Of a DNA stretch of 64,000 nucleotides, positions 53,402 through 62,716 are shown piece by piece. Position numbers and translations under genes: made by a program. How positions within the stretch are numbered: position 1 is the first letter of the stretch; each line of letters starts with the position of its first letter. Location: assembly GCF_001662075.1 (NCBI RefSeq), contig NZ_LYPL01000003.1, positions 372,001-436,000 of the forward strand. Reading direction: 5' to 3'. A model generated the notes under the pieces. It was not told where the DNA came from. It saw only the letters and a list, made by a program, of their open reading frames with translations, and searched no databases. Origin of the DNA: Rhizobium bangladeshense (lineage in GTDB: Bacteria; Pseudomonadota; Alphaproteobacteria; Rhizobiales; Rhizobiaceae).

Positions 53402-55237
53402 CTAATATTCCAGCGGAAGCGTCGCGTTTTCAAGCCACGCCCTGACATCGTGATCGTGGATCAGCGGCATCAGCGCCTCGCGCGTGCGGCGGTGATAGTC
53501 GTTGAACCAGTGCAGTTCGTCATGGGTCAGAAGCTCGGGGATGACCAGGCTGCGGTCGATCGGGCAGAAGGTCAGCGTCTCGAAGCCGAGCATGGCCATA
53601 TCGCCGCCCTCGATCTCCTCGGCCCCGCGCACATAGATCAGGTTCTCGATGCGGATGCCGAAGCTGCCCGGCCGGTAATAACCGGGCTCATTCGAAAGGA
53701 TCATGCCGGGCAGCAGTTCCTGCGTCGAAAGCCTGGAGATGCGCTGCGGCCCTTCATGCACAGAGAGATAGGAGCCGACGCCATGGCCCGTACCATGGGC
53801 GAAATCGGCCCCCGCCCGCCACAGCGCGATGCGCGCAAGCGGATCGAGATCGCAGCCGCGCGTACCCTTCGGGAAACGCGCCGTGCTGATCTGGATCATG
53901 CCCTTCAGCACCAGCGTGAAGAAGCGGCGATGCTCCTCCGAAACCGCGCCTATGCCGACGGTGCGGGTGATGTCGGTTGTGCCGTTGATATATTGCGCGC
54001 CGGAATCGATCAGGAAGAGTTCGCCGGCCCCAATCATTCGATTGGTCTCGGTCGTCACGCGGTAATGCATGATCGCCGCATGTTCGCCCGCACCCGAAAT
54101 CGTATCGAAGGAAATGTCCTTCAGCGGGTTCTGCATGCTTTGGCCGACGCGGGCACGTGCCGCTTCGAGCCGCTCTGCGGCTGCGATCTCGCTCACCGTG
54201 CCGGGTTTTTCTTGCGACAGCCAATAAAGGAATTCCACCATCGCAGCGCCGTCCTGCAGATGCGCGGCAGCCGAGCCGTTGATTTCGACGTCGTTCTTCA
54301 CCGCGCGCGGCAGCTTGGCGGGGTCGATACCCTCCACTGCCTCTCCGCCCGCCTTGCGAATGACCTCGGCGAGCGCATAGGAAGCGATATCGGGATCGAT
54401 CAGCACACGGCCGCCATCCCTGGAAACAGCGGCGAGCCGCTCTTCCAGAGCCGAAGGCGGCAGCTGGGTGCAGATCTGCCCGAGATAGGCCTCCGGTTCG
54501 ATGCCGGTCTTGCGCTTGTCGAGAAAAAGTTCGGCCCCCCCGTCGGCATGGATGATGGCCCGCGCCAGCGGATGCGGCGTGTGCGGCACGTCGGCGCCGC
54601 GGATGTTGAAGATCCAGGCGACCGACGACGGATCAGCGATCAGCACCGCCGCGAGTTCCTTCTTCTTAAGATTGGCGGCGATCGTGGCGATCTTGTCGCT
54701 CGCCAGCACGCCGGCCTGGGCGACATTCTGGATGGTCACGGCGCCGAGCGGCTCGGCCGGCCGGTCGTTCCATAGCCTGTCGAGCGGATTGTGCGGCAGG
54801 AAGACGAGGCTGCCGCCGATCTCCGAAAGCGCCCTTTCCAGACGGCGCACTTCGGCGCCTGCATGCAGCCAGGGATCGATGCCAAGCCGCAGACCCTTGC
54901 CGCCGTTTGCGGCAAGCCAGACATGCGGCGGCTCGTTGACGAGATCGCCGCCCGAAAACGTCGAACCGTCGACCTGTTCGGCAAGCTGCGTCACATAGCG
55001 ACCGTCGACGAAGACGATCGCCTGGGTGCGCAGGATCAGCGCAACACCCGCCGAACCGGTGAAGCCGGTCAGCCATGCCAAGCGCTCGGAGCAGGCGGGA
55101 ACATATTCACCGTTGAATTCGTCGGCGCGCGGCACGAGGAAGGCGTCGATGCCGAGCGAATCGAAAGTGGCGCGCAACGCCGAAACCCGATCCTTGCCGA
55201 AGTGCGGCGTGGAGGTAACCTCGAAAGACTGGAACAT
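53402..55237 (-). CDS. pepP: Xaa-Pro aminopeptidase (aminopeptidase P family)
   Basis: M24B metallopeptidase that removes N-terminal residues preceding proline. 611 residues, the long three-domain form with two creatinase-like N-terminal domains (SERLAWLTGFTGSAGVALIL). The C-terminal pita-bread domain has metal ligands in LIDSGAQYINGTTDITRT, FAHGTGHGVGSYLSVHE, SNEPGYYRPGSFGIRIEN. Start ATG 55237 (MFQSFEVTSTPHFGK); an upstream 17-residue extension is open but unlike the family. Likely cytoplasmic. Confidence 0.92.
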   Translation of the reverse strand: MFQSFEVTSTPHFGKDRVSALRATFDSLGIDAFLVPRADEFNGEYVPACSERLAWLTGFTGSAGVALILRTQAIVFVDGRYVTQLAEQVDGSTFSGGDLVNEPPHVWLAANGGKGLRLGIDPWLHAGAEVRRLERALSEIGGSLVFLPHNPLDRLWNDRPAEPLGAVTIQNVAQAGVLASDKIATIAANLKKKELAAVLIADPSSVAWIFNIRGADVPHTPHPLARAIIHADGGAELFLDKRKTGIEPEAYLGQICTQLPPSALEERLAAVSRDGGRVLIDPDIASYALAEVIRKAGGEAVEGIDPAKLPRAVKNDVEINGSAAAHLQDGAAMVEFLYWLSQEKPGTVSEIAAAERLEAARARVGQSMQNPLKDISFDTISGAGEHAAIMHYRVTTETNRMIGAGELFLIDSGAQYINGTTDITRTVGIGAVSEEHRRFFTLVLKGMIQISTARFPKGTRGCDLDPLARIALWRAGADFAHGTGHGVGSYLSVHEGPQRISRLSTQELLPGMILSNEPGYYRPGSFGIRIENLIYVRGAEEIEGGDMAMLGFETLTFCPIDRSLVIPELLTHDELHWFNDYHRRTREALMPLIHDHDVRAWLENATLPLEY

Positions 55238-55513
55238 GCTGGAAACCCGAATGATTGAAACGAATCCGGTTAATGGGATGCCGGCCATGTTAGCGAAATT
55301 TCAATCGATGGGGAGAAAAAGCGTCGAAACGAGTCGAAGTCGCTGCAGGCGCCCAATATTTTGACAGAACTGTGACGCCAAAGTTAATTTGGCACGCTTT
55401 ATGCATTGGCCGCATGGCTCCCATGAGCAAAACCCTCTGCCTCCGCATTTCAGAATAGCTATATAGGCGCCATCGAACGGTTCGGACGAACCAGCAAACA
55501 AAGGATTTTTGAA

Positions 55514-55687
55514 ATGACCGCCTCTCTCTCGCGCTTCGCATACAGCAGCCCGGTGCAGGCTGGCGAACGCCAGACCGTGCGTCACGTGATCGGCGGCCGC
55601 CGCCCGCAGAGCGAAGACAGCCTCAAGCTGCTCGGCGCCGGCCAGCGCGTCACGCGCCACCAGGGCGCCCCCAGCTACGCGTTCTAA
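55514..55687 (+). CDS. Small 57-aa protein, unknown function
   Basis: ATG 55514 with AAGGA at 8-base spacing opens a 57-codon ORF starting MTASLSRFAYSSPVQAGERQ and ending RVTRHQGAPSYAF. It is basic and Arg/Gly/Gln-rich, with no membrane segment. Codon use matches the surrounding genes. A strong terminator follows at 55802. It sits in a gap otherwise without genes and I recognise no family. Confidence 0.6.
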   Translation: MTASLSRFAYSSPVQAGERQTVRHVIGGRRPQSEDSLKLLGAGQRVTRHQGAPSYAF

Positions 55688-56013
55688 GCCTGAAAGCCCG
55701 TCCGTCTCCTCCCTCCCGGACCGGCCTATTGGAATGCAGTAGAGCCCGCTCGAGCGCTCCTCCTTCGAGCTCGCGGGCATTGGCCGGATAAACCGGTCCA
55801 AGGCGGTGCCACCGGCACCGCCTTTTTTGTTTTCGTCGGTAGGGTAGGAACCGCCCCCTGCAACGGGAATGGAGCTATTCCACCGGGCCACCGTGTTCAA
55901 ATTGGCCAGAGATCGTATTCTTTGGTGTAGCTGGCGGACGGGCCTGACATGAGCGTCTGCACTTTCCCCCGGACGCGCCATCGGACAGGCACTCACCTGG
56001 CAATTCCGGCGAC
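55688..56013. other. 326-base non-coding gap after the 57-aa ORF
   Basis: The gap contains a GC-rich hairpin at about 55746-55780 (gcccgc ... gcgggc) and the terminator at 55802-55828. The rest, 55835-56013, shows nothing I can assign before the prmA stop. Confidence 0.5.
55802..55828 (+). terminator. Rho-independent terminator
   Basis: Perfect 9-bp stem ggcggtgcc-acc-ggcaccgcc followed by TTTTTT. It would end the transcript of the 57-aa ORF. Confidence 0.88.
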
Positions 56014-56892
56014 TCAAGACCGATCCAAATGGATCGTCACCCAGCCGTTCCGCCAGATGGTCCTGACATGCCGGAGTCTCGCACCGCTATAGGCGGCGAT
56101 CACCTTCCATCGCTGCGCGGCCAGAATCCCCGAAAGAATCACCGACCCGCCGGGCGCAAGGTGGGCGGCGAGCTGCGGCGCCATCCGGATCAGCGGCCGG
56201 GCAAGGATGTTGGCGATGATGAGATCAAAGGGACCATGCTCGGAAAAAGCAGTCGAATGAAAGCCTGGTGCGGTTCTGGTCACGATGCCCGAGGCAATGC
56301 CGTTACGGCGGACGTTGTCGGCGGCGACCCGCGTGGCGATCGGGTCGATGTCGGTGGCGAGCACAGGTATGTTCTTGAGCTTGCGCACGGCGATCGCCAG
56401 CACGCCGCTGCCGGTACCGAGGTCGAGCGCGTTGCGGACGGGGCGCGACCGGACTACACGATCGATCACCTCAAGGCACCCGGCCGTCGTGCCGTGATGG
56501 CCGGTGCCGAAAGCCTGGCCGGCATCGATCTCGATGGCGATGTCGCCGGGACGGACCTTGTCGCGGTCATGCGAGCCGTGCACCAGAAAGCGCCCTGCCC
56601 TGACGGGCTTCAGCCCCTCCAGCGACTTCACCACCCAATCGACGTCGGGAATGACCTCCCGCAGCAGCTCAGCATCAGGAAAGGGGCTTTTCAGCGCCGT
56701 CTCGACACGGGAGCGCACCTGCGCCTCGTCCTCTGCCATCATGTAGACGGAGGCTTCCCAGATATCCCTCTTCTCATCGACCTCGGTGGTGCCGATGGCA
56801 AAATCTTCTTCGCCGAAGACCTCGCTTAGAAGGTCGAGAATCTGTTCGGCCTTGCTCTCGGTCGTCGATACGTAAAGGCGGATTTCACTCAC
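56014..56892 (-). CDS. prmA: Ribosomal protein L11 methyltransferase
   Basis: SAM-dependent enzyme that trimethylates L11. 292 residues. N-terminal substrate domain (about 1-100), then AGQAFGTGHHGTTAGCLEVI and the SAM-binding GxGxG region DLGTGSGVLAIAVRK. NPPY-like motif region FDLIIANILARPLIRMAP. Start is GTG 56892 (GTGAGTGAAATC), since MSEIRLYV is the natural start; SD is weak. Located 54 bases downstream of the SCO gene on the opposite arrangement (both minus strand, prmA after it). Confidence 0.93.
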   Translation of the reverse strand: MSEIRLYVSTTESKAEQILDLLSEVFGEEDFAIGTTEVDEKRDIWEASVYMMAEDEAQVRSRVETALKSPFPDAELLREVIPDVDWVVKSLEGLKPVRAGRFLVHGSHDRDKVRPGDIAIEIDAGQAFGTGHHGTTAGCLEVIDRVVRSRPVRNALDLGTGSGVLAIAVRKLKNIPVLATDIDPIATRVAADNVRRNGIASGIVTRTAPGFHSTAFSEHGPFDLIIANILARPLIRMAPQLAAHLAPGGSVILSGILAAQRWKVIAAYSGARLRHVRTIWRNGWVTIHLDRS

Positions 56893-56946
56893 GATAGGCG
56901 GTCTTTCCCGTTTCCGTTGCCCGCCACCGGTCGGGCCAGCGCCCTA

Positions 56947-57546
56947 TCAACCCTTGCGGACGAGATTCTCCAGCTTCTTTACCGCCGTGTCCGGGTTTTC
57001 GCCATAGGCGATCGTTCCGGAAAACCGCCCGGCCGAATCGAGCAGGAAGACCGAGGCTGTATGATCCATCGTATAGTCCCCGTTCGGATCCTTCTCGTCG
57101 ACCGGTACTTTTTTGGCGTAGACACGGAATCCTTTGATCACCTCGGCGATCTTATCGGGCGGGCCTGAGATGCCGGTGATGCGTTTTGAAACATTGGAGA
57201 CGTATTCGTTCATGATCTCGGGCGTGTCGCGCTCCGGATCGACGGTCACGAAATAGGCCTGCAGCTTGTCACCCTTGGGATCGACCTTCTCCATCCAGCC
57301 GTTCAACTCGAACAGCGTCGTCGGGCAAACTTCCGGGCAATGGGTGAAGCCGAAGAACAGCGCCGTCGGTTTGCCGCGCAACGCCTCTTCCGTGATCGGT
57401 CGGCCGCTCTGGGAGACCAGTGTGAACGGCACGCCGAAGGGCGGTTCCGCCACGACCTGGGACTTCATGGGATAGAATTTGACCGCGCCGAGAACGCCGG
57501 CAAGTATCAGAACACCGACCCAGACGGCGATGCGGAATGTCTTCAT
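56947..57546 (-). CDS. SCO1/SenC family protein (copper chaperone for cytochrome oxidase)
   Basis: 199 residues. N-terminal membrane anchor (RIAVWVGVLILAGVLGAVKF), thioredoxin-like domain with C70xxxC74 (GFTHCPEVCPTT) and H162 (YTMDHTASVFLL), the copper ligands of SCO proteins. It should act in the periplasm to deliver copper to CuA of cytochrome oxidase. Start ATG 57546 with AGGA 8 bases upstream. prmA follows 54 bases later. Confidence 0.92.
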   Translation of the reverse strand: MKTFRIAVWVGVLILAGVLGAVKFYPMKSQVVAEPPFGVPFTLVSQSGRPITEEALRGKPTALFFGFTHCPEVCPTTLFELNGWMEKVDPKGDKLQAYFVTVDPERDTPEIMNEYVSNVSKRITGISGPPDKIAEVIKGFRVYAKKVPVDEKDPNGDYTMDHTASVFLLDSAGRFSGTIAYGENPDTAVKKLENLVRKG

Positions 57547-57930
57547 TGGCGTGATCCTCGATCCAGGCAGATATGGCCGCCCCTGCCGGCGTGATTATAG
57601 TCTCGGCCGAAGGGGCGCAATTCAAGAATATGTTTTTTGACCTGTGATTAATTGTCTCGAAGGCAGAGGCCGTTCGTTACGGGAAGTCAATCGAACTGGA
57701 ACTGGCATCCATCAAAAAGCGGCGCAGTTTGAACGACTTGCCGCCAAATTGAACAGACAATTTCAACAGAAACATCATTAGGAAAGGCTTAAATCGTCGT
57801 CTCTATATTTAGCACTGCGTACGGCCCATTGAGCCGTTTTGACATGAAGTCTGCCGAGTGGCGAAAACCCGGACGTCCGCATGAGGATAGGAAAAACATA
57901 AACCCGAGCGGTTTGTGAAGGGGTCATTTC
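57547..57930. other. 384-base gap before the chemoreceptor gene
   Basis: No convincing ORF with a ribosome site is seen on either strand. The gap must hold the divergent promoters of the SCO and MCP genes. It includes an AT-rich stretch with ctatatttagc at 57802-57812, but I cannot assign a specific sigma element. A short GAAGGGG ribosome site lies just before the MCP start. Confidence 0.5.
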
Positions 57931-59895
57931 ATGACGAATTCAGCAGTGCGCAAGAGCCTATCGGTCAGCCAGAGGCTCTGGACGCTCGGTGGTGCGGCTT
58001 TCATCGGTTTCGGAACGATGCTCGGCGTCGGCTGGTACGAAAACATGCGGGTCGAAGCGGCCCTGCACCGCGCCGGCGAGATCCAGCAAAACGTCAATCA
58101 TCTCGGCGACATGCGGCTTGCGAACCTGACGATGGTTTTGGCCGCCATGGACATCATCGTCGACAAGGATAGCAAGGTCGTCGAGCCTGAACGCATCAAA
58201 CTGATCGGTGATTCACTCGCTGCCCTTTCCGGCGGCTCAAAGGAAATGCGCCTTCTTGCCAGAGAAATGCACGACGAGGCACTGTTGAAGAGCTATGACG
58301 CCGACGTTGCCGCAATCGGCAAGGCAATACAGGTCGATCTGATCGCGCTGGTCCAACAGGGAGCTCCCGATGCGGAATTCGACAAGATCGACGACGCGAT
58401 CGACGGCGCCGGCGAGGATCTGACCGCAACGCTCGACAAGCTCGCCGCTGACGGCACCGTCTTCGCCAGGCAGCATGTCGAGCTCGCCAATGCCGTATCG
58501 CGGGAGGCCCTCATTCTGCAGGTCGGCCTCGGTATCTTGGCTATCCTCACCATGGGCGTCCTGCAATATGTCCACGGCGGCTCGATCCGCCGCGGCATCG
58601 GTGCCGTTCGGGAAAGCATGCAGCGCATCATGAGCGGCGATTTTGCCAGCGAGGTTCCGGAAAAGACCCGCGGCGACGAAATCGGCGAAATGGCTCGCGC
58701 CGCTGACGGCTTCCGCCTCGCCGCCATCGAAAAGCGTGACCTCGAAGCCCAGACCCAGACCGACCGGAAGCGCAGCGATGCCGAGCACCGCGCCCGCGAA
58801 GCCGCCAAGCTTGCCGACGCAGAGGCCCTGAACGCCGCCGTCGCCGCTCTCGGCGCCGGCCTCACCCGTCTGTCGGGCGGCGACGTCACCGTTACGATCG
58901 ACCAGCCGTTCCGCGAAGAGCTGGAGCGTCTGCGCCTGGACTTCAACCAGACGACGGCGACGCTGCGCAAGGCGATGGGCGATATTGCCCTCAACAGCAG
59001 CTCGATCGAAGCCAACAGTCGTCAGATGCGCGCCGCAGCCGACGATCTCGCCAAGCGCACCGAGCAGCAGGCCGCTTCGCTCGAAGAAACCTCGGCCGCC
59101 CTCGACCAGATCACCGCCACTGTCCGCAATGCGACCAACCGCGCCGAGGAAGTCGGCCACATGGTTTCGCATACCCGTGAGAATACCGCGAAATCGGACA
59201 TCGTCGTCGGCGATGCGATGGCCGCGATGGAACGGATAGAAGGTGCCTCCCGCGAAATCGGCAAGATCATCAACGTCATCGACGAAATCGCTTTCCAGAC
59301 GAACCTCCTGGCGCTCAACGCCGGCGTCGAGGCGGCGCGTGCCGGCGAGGCCGGCAAAGGCTTCGCCGTCGTTGCCCAGGAAGTGCGCGAACTCGCCGGC
59401 CGTGCCGCGGGTGCGGCCAAGGATATCAAGGCTTTGATCGGAAAATCCGGCGAGGAAGTGAAGATCGGCGGCGAACTGGTGACGGCCGCCGGTGAAGCGC
59501 TTCGCCAGATCGGCGAAGATGTTCTGCGCATCGACGAACACGTTAAATCAATCGTAACCTCTGCGCGCGAACAATCGGTCGGATTGAACGAAATCAATAC
59601 ATCGATCAGTCAGATGGATCAGGTCACGCAGAAGAACGCGGCCATGGTGGAAGAGACGAACGCCGCAAGCCACACGCTCGCTATCGACGCGGAAAACCTG
59701 ACGCAGCTGATCAAGCAGTTCAAGACCGGCGAGGGCATGACGGCCCGGCAAACGCCGCGAGAAGCAACCGCCGCCTCGCATTCGAGACCTTCTCCCGCAC
59801 GCAGCCTGATTGGCAAGGTCGCGGGCGCCTTCAACGGCGGCTCTGCCGCCAAAGTCATCGCCTCTCCCGCCGGGGACAACTGGGAAGAATTCTGA
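57931..59895 (+). CDS. Methyl-accepting chemotaxis protein
   Basis: 654 residues. TM1 ([20 protein letters not shown]), a periplasmic helical domain to about residue 190, TM2 ([20 protein letters not shown]), HAMP, then the signalling domain with the hairpin tip [33 protein letters not shown]. The protein ends in NWEEF, close to the NWETF pentapeptide that tethers CheR and CheB in E. coli receptors. Start ATG 57931 with GAAGGGG about 8 bases upstream. cheW begins 2 bases after its stop. Ligand unknown. Confidence 0.93.
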   Translation: MTNSAVRKSLSVSQRLWTLGGAAFIGFGTMLGVGWYENMRVEAALHRAGEIQQNVNHLGDMRLANLTMVLAAMDIIVDKDSKVVEPERIKLIGDSLAALSGGSKEMRLLAREMHDEALLKSYDADVAAIGKAIQVDLIALVQQGAPDAEFDKIDDAIDGAGEDLTATLDKLAADGTVFARQHVELANAVSREALILQVGLGILAILTMGVLQYVHGGSIRRGIGAVRESMQRIMSGDFASEVPEKTRGDEIGEMARAADGFRLAAIEKRDLEAQTQTDRKRSDAEHRAREAAKLADAEALNAAVAALGAGLTRLSGGDVTVTIDQPFREELERLRLDFNQTTATLRKAMGDIALNSSSIEANSRQMRAAADDLAKRTEQQAASLEETSAALDQITATVRNATNRAEEVGHMVSHTRENTAKSDIVVGDAMAAMERIEGASREIGKIINVIDEIAFQTNLLALNAGVEAARAGEAGKGFAVVAQEVRELAGRAAGAAKDIKALIGKSGEEVKIGGELVTAAGEALRQIGEDVLRIDEHVKSIVTSAREQSVGLNEINTSISQMDQVTQKNAAMVEETNAASHTLAIDAENLTQLIKQFKTGEGMTARQTPREATAASHSRPSPARSLIGKVAGAFNGGSAAKVIASPAGDNWEEF

Positions 59896-59897
59896 CC

Positions 59898-60365
59898 ATG
59901 AACAACAACGCCATCAAGCAGTCAGGCGCCTATCTCGAAATCGTTTCGTTCCATCTGGGTGATCAGGAATTCTGCATCGACATCATGGCCATCCGCGAAA
60001 TCCGCGGCTGGGCGCCGGTGACGCCGATGCCGCATACTCCGCCGTACGTGCTGGGCCTCATCAACCTGCGCGGCGCGGTGATCCCAGTCATCGACATGGC
60101 CTGCCGCCTCGGCATGAAGATGACCGAGCCTTCCGAGCGCTCGGCGATCATCGTCACCGATATCGCCGGCAAGCTGGTCGGTCTGCTGGTCGAGCAGGTT
60201 TCCGACATGATGACCATCAAGAGCGAAGACCTGCAGCCGCCGCCGGAAATCATCCCGGAAGCCCAGCGCGCCTTCTGCCGCGGCATCGTCGCACTCGAGA
60301 AGACCATGGTCTGCTTCCTCAACCTCGATACCGTGATTGCGGACGAGCTGAATCAGGCGGCTTGA
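59898..60365 (+). CDS. cheW: CheW chemotaxis coupling protein
   Basis: 155 residues linking chemoreceptors to CheA kinase. CheW-like SH3 domain: LEIVSFHLGDQEFCIDIMAI REIRGWAPVTPMPHTPPYV and GLINLRGAVIPVIDMACRLG, GLLVEQVSDMM. Translationally coupled to the MCP (2-base gap). A strong terminator follows. Confidence 0.95.
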   Translation: MNNNAIKQSGAYLEIVSFHLGDQEFCIDIMAIREIRGWAPVTPMPHTPPYVLGLINLRGAVIPVIDMACRLGMKMTEPSERSAIIVTDIAGKLVGLLVEQVSDMMTIKSEDLQPPPEIIPEAQRAFCRGIVALEKTMVCFLNLDTVIADELNQAA

Positions 60366-60388
60366 AATTTCTTCACACTGACGTTGGA

Positions 60389-60413
60389 AGGCCCGGTTCG
60401 TCCGGGCCTTTTT
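60389..60413 (+). terminator. Rho-independent terminator after cheW
   Basis: Hairpin ggcccgg-ttcgt-ccgggcc followed by TTTTT, 24 bases after the cheW stop. Confidence 0.85.
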
Positions 60414-60471
60414 CGTTGAAAAGGCCGGTTACCGCCAATCTGTGTGAGCGGCACAGGACACTTTCTCCTCT

Positions 60472-60640
60472 CTCATCTCTGTCCTCGGGCTTCGACCCGA
60501 GGGATGTCACAGAGATACAGCCACCGCGCGTCCGCGCGGTGTATGACTCACTTGCAGCAGATAAAAGGGTCTCTTGCGCCCAAGGACTTGGGCGCGCTGG
60601 ATTCCTGTGACGGGCACAGGAATGAGGGCGAGGAGGAGGC
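60472..60640. repeat. RIME/RPE-like palindromic repeat, copy B
   Basis: The segment 60576-60627 (gcccaaggacttgggcgcgc then ggattcctgtgacgggcaca) is nearly the reverse complement of the left part of copy A at 13165-13220. The centre ccaccgcgcgtccgcgcggtg also matches its inverted counterpart. Together with the cheW terminator it fills the 308-base gap before creA. Confidence 0.65.
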
Positions 60641-60673
60641 AACGACCTGCCCAAAATCGAATCTGCCCTCGCC

Positions 60674-61168
60674 CTATTGCGGCTTCCCATTCTTCCAGGT
60701 CACGTTCTGCCCATAGAGCGGAACCGTCGAAATCGACATCTTCGCCGAGCCATCCGTCAGCTCCCTGGAATGGGCGAGATAGATTAGCGTGTCGTTCGCC
60801 TTGTCGTAGATGCGGTTGACGACCAGCGTCTTCCAGATCAGCGACATGCCTTGGCGGAACACTTCGCTGCCGTCTTTGGACAGGTCGATATTGCCGACCT
60901 CGATCGGTCCGGTCTGCCGGCAGGCGATGGAATTGTTGGACGGATCTTCGAACCAGTTGCCTTTCTTGAACCTGTCGATCAGGCTGCGGTCGAAATAGGT
61001 GACATGGCAGGTGACACCCTTCACCTCGGGATCGGAGACTGCCTCGACGATGATGTCGTTGCCGATCCAGTCGACCCCGACCTTGCCGACGACTTCAGCC
61101 GGAGCGGCGCCCGCCGAGACTGCTAGGAAAGACAGGGTGGCGAGGAAAAGATTACGCGGCTTGGACAT
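60674..61168 (-). CDS. creA: CreA family periplasmic protein
   Basis: 164 residues. Signal peptide MSKPRNLFLATLSFLAVSAG AAPAEV, then the CreA domain VGKVGVDWIGNDIIVEAVSD and GVTCHVTYFDRS, DPSNNSIACRQTGPI. The function of CreA is unknown. Start ATG 61168 with GGGAG 5 bases upstream; the longer open extension to 61255 is not used because the signal peptide fits at 61168. Confidence 0.9.
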   Translation of the reverse strand: MSKPRNLFLATLSFLAVSAGAAPAEVVGKVGVDWIGNDIIVEAVSDPEVKGVTCHVTYFDRSLIDRFKKGNWFEDPSNNSIACRQTGPIEVGNIDLSKDGSEVFRQGMSLIWKTLVVNRIYDKANDTLIYLAHSRELTDGSAKMSISTVPLYGQNVTWKNGKPQ

Positions 61169-61275
61169 GGCTGCTCCCTGGGAGCGCCGCGCGTCCGACG
61201 GACGTGCCAAAAGCGCTCCATCGCTTGATTTGCCGCATTCTAGATAAGTGCGCACCCATGCTTTGCAAGAAAGGC

Positions 61276-61866
61276 TCAGGCCTTTCGGCAGGTGCAGGGG
61301 GCATAGCCGCGCGCCGTCAGCCGCCCCGGCGTCATGCCGATCAGGGCCGGGATCGCCTCGACGGCTTTCGCCTTGACCGCCTTCGCCATCTCGATCGCCG
61401 CCGCTGCGCAGACCGCGGCATCCTCGGCGGCGTTGTGATGCATGAAGCGCAGGCCGAGATGCTCGGCGATCAGGTTCAGCCGGTGCGATAGAAAGTGCGG
61501 CCAGATCCGCTGCGCCATCTTCAGGCTGCAGAGATAGGTCAATTCGGGATAGGATTGCCGGTAGGGATCAAGGCTTGCCCGCCAGACGCTGAAATCGAAA
61601 GCCGCATTATGCGCAATCATCGTCGCGCCCCTGAAATCGTCATGGAACTCGTCCATCACCTCCGGAAACTCCGGCGCATCCTCGACATCTTCCGGCCGGA
61701 TACCGTGGATCGCGATATTCATCCCGGAAAAACGCATATCGCGCGGCCGGATCAGCCGCTCCTCGACGCGTGTCACCCTGCCCTCCTCGATCCAGGCAAG
61801 GCCAACGGAACAGGCGCTGCCGCGCTGCTCGTTCGCCGTCTCGAAGTCAATTGCGATCGTCTTCAA
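61276..61866 (-). CDS. 3'-5' exonuclease (DEDDh, DnaQ-like)
   Basis: 196 residues with DEDDh exonuclease motifs: D7 and E9 in AIDFETA, HNAAFDFSVW (second acidic motif), and HHNAAEDAAV (His/Asp pair). It resembles the epsilon proofreading fold but stands alone and lacks the polymerase-binding tail; a role in DNA or RNA processing is inferred. Start ATG 61866. Confidence 0.88.
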   Translation of the reverse strand: MKTIAIDFETANEQRGSACSVGLAWIEEGRVTRVEERLIRPRDMRFSGMNIAIHGIRPEDVEDAPEFPEVMDEFHDDFRGATMIAHNAAFDFSVWRASLDPYRQSYPELTYLCSLKMAQRIWPHFLSHRLNLIAEHLGLRFMHHNAAEDAAVCAAAAIEMAKAVKAKAVEAIPALIGMTPGRLTARGYAPCTCRKA

Positions 61867-62076
61867 TGCCGCATCCGAATCGTTTCACCAACCGCAGGAA
61901 TAGCGCTCGGCTTGCGGCGGTGCAAATTGCCCACGCGCGTCGGTTGACATTTCACGACAGATATCCAAAATTGCTACCCATGATCGGTTCCGTGACCATG
62001 GCAGCGCTTATCCATCACACCACGACCCTTGAAGGGTATGCGGGAGCAATGGCGCGTTAACGGCGACCCGATCATC

Positions 62077-62115
62077 CCGAAACCCTGCCGAGGCGAGCAG
62101 GGTTTTCGGAAACCG
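62077..62115 (+). other. Hairpin in the leader of the GNAT gene
   Basis: cgaaaccctgc-cgaggcga-gcagggttttcg forms an 8-11 bp stem and is followed by a T-run (TTTTCGG). It lies about 33 bases before the GNAT start codon, so it could act as a terminator or attenuator for upstream readthrough. Its role is not clear. Confidence 0.35.
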
Positions 62116-62147
62116 GCTCTCCTCCTGAAACCAACGGAGAGCACCCA

Positions 62148-62684
62148 ATGTCCGAAAATGATGAGAATGAGCCCCGCGACCGAGCGCGCCTGCCGGATGG
62201 CGTCGTCGTGCGCGCCGTCCGCCTTTCCGACGCGGAAGAAATGACCGATCTCATGAATTTGCCGGGCTACCGGGCCGGCACGCTGAGGCCGCCATACCAA
62301 ACGATCGAAGAGGTTCGCAAGCGCATGGAAAACCCCTCGCCGGGCGCGCTCAATCTCGTCGTCACGCTGAACGGCAAGATCGTCGGCAATTGCGGCCTCA
62401 ACCGCCTCGGCGGCCGCCGGCAGCACGTCGCCAGCGTCGGCATGGGCGTGCATGACGATTTCACCGGCCGCGGTTTCGGACGCATCCTGCTCGGCGCCAT
62501 GGTCGAGGCCGCCGACGACTGGCTTGACGTCAAGCGACTGGAACTGACCGTCTATACCGACAACGACGCCGCCATCGGCCTCTATGAGAAATTCGGCTTC
62601 GAGCGGGAAGGCCTGCTGAGGGCCTTCGGCTTTCGATCGGGAGCGTATGTCGACGCCTATACCATGGCGCGGTTGAGACCTTGA
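62148..62684 (+). CDS. GNAT family N-acetyltransferase
   Basis: 178 residues, acetyl-CoA dependent. RimJ/RimL-type fold: VVRAVRLSDAEEMTDLMNLP GY at the start, then the A motif VASVGMGVHDDFTGRGFGRI LLGAMVEA with the acetyl-CoA loop, and LYEKFGFEREGLLRAFGFRS GAYVDAY. Substrate unknown. Start ATG 62148 with GGAGAG 6 bases upstream. Confidence 0.9.
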   Translation: MSENDENEPRDRARLPDGVVVRAVRLSDAEEMTDLMNLPGYRAGTLRPPYQTIEEVRKRMENPSPGALNLVVTLNGKIVGNCGLNRLGGRRQHVASVGMGVHDDFTGRGFGRILLGAMVEAADDWLDVKRLELTVYTDNDAAIGLYEKFGFEREGLLRAFGFRSGAYVDAYTMARLRP

Positions 62685-62716
62685 GCGAACCAGGCTGACG
62701 GCTCGCCGTCAGCCTC

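Noticed and set aside
61980..62060. Possible 26-aa ORF before the GNAT gene
   Set aside because: No Shine-Dalgarno, no notable composition and no following structure that depends on it.
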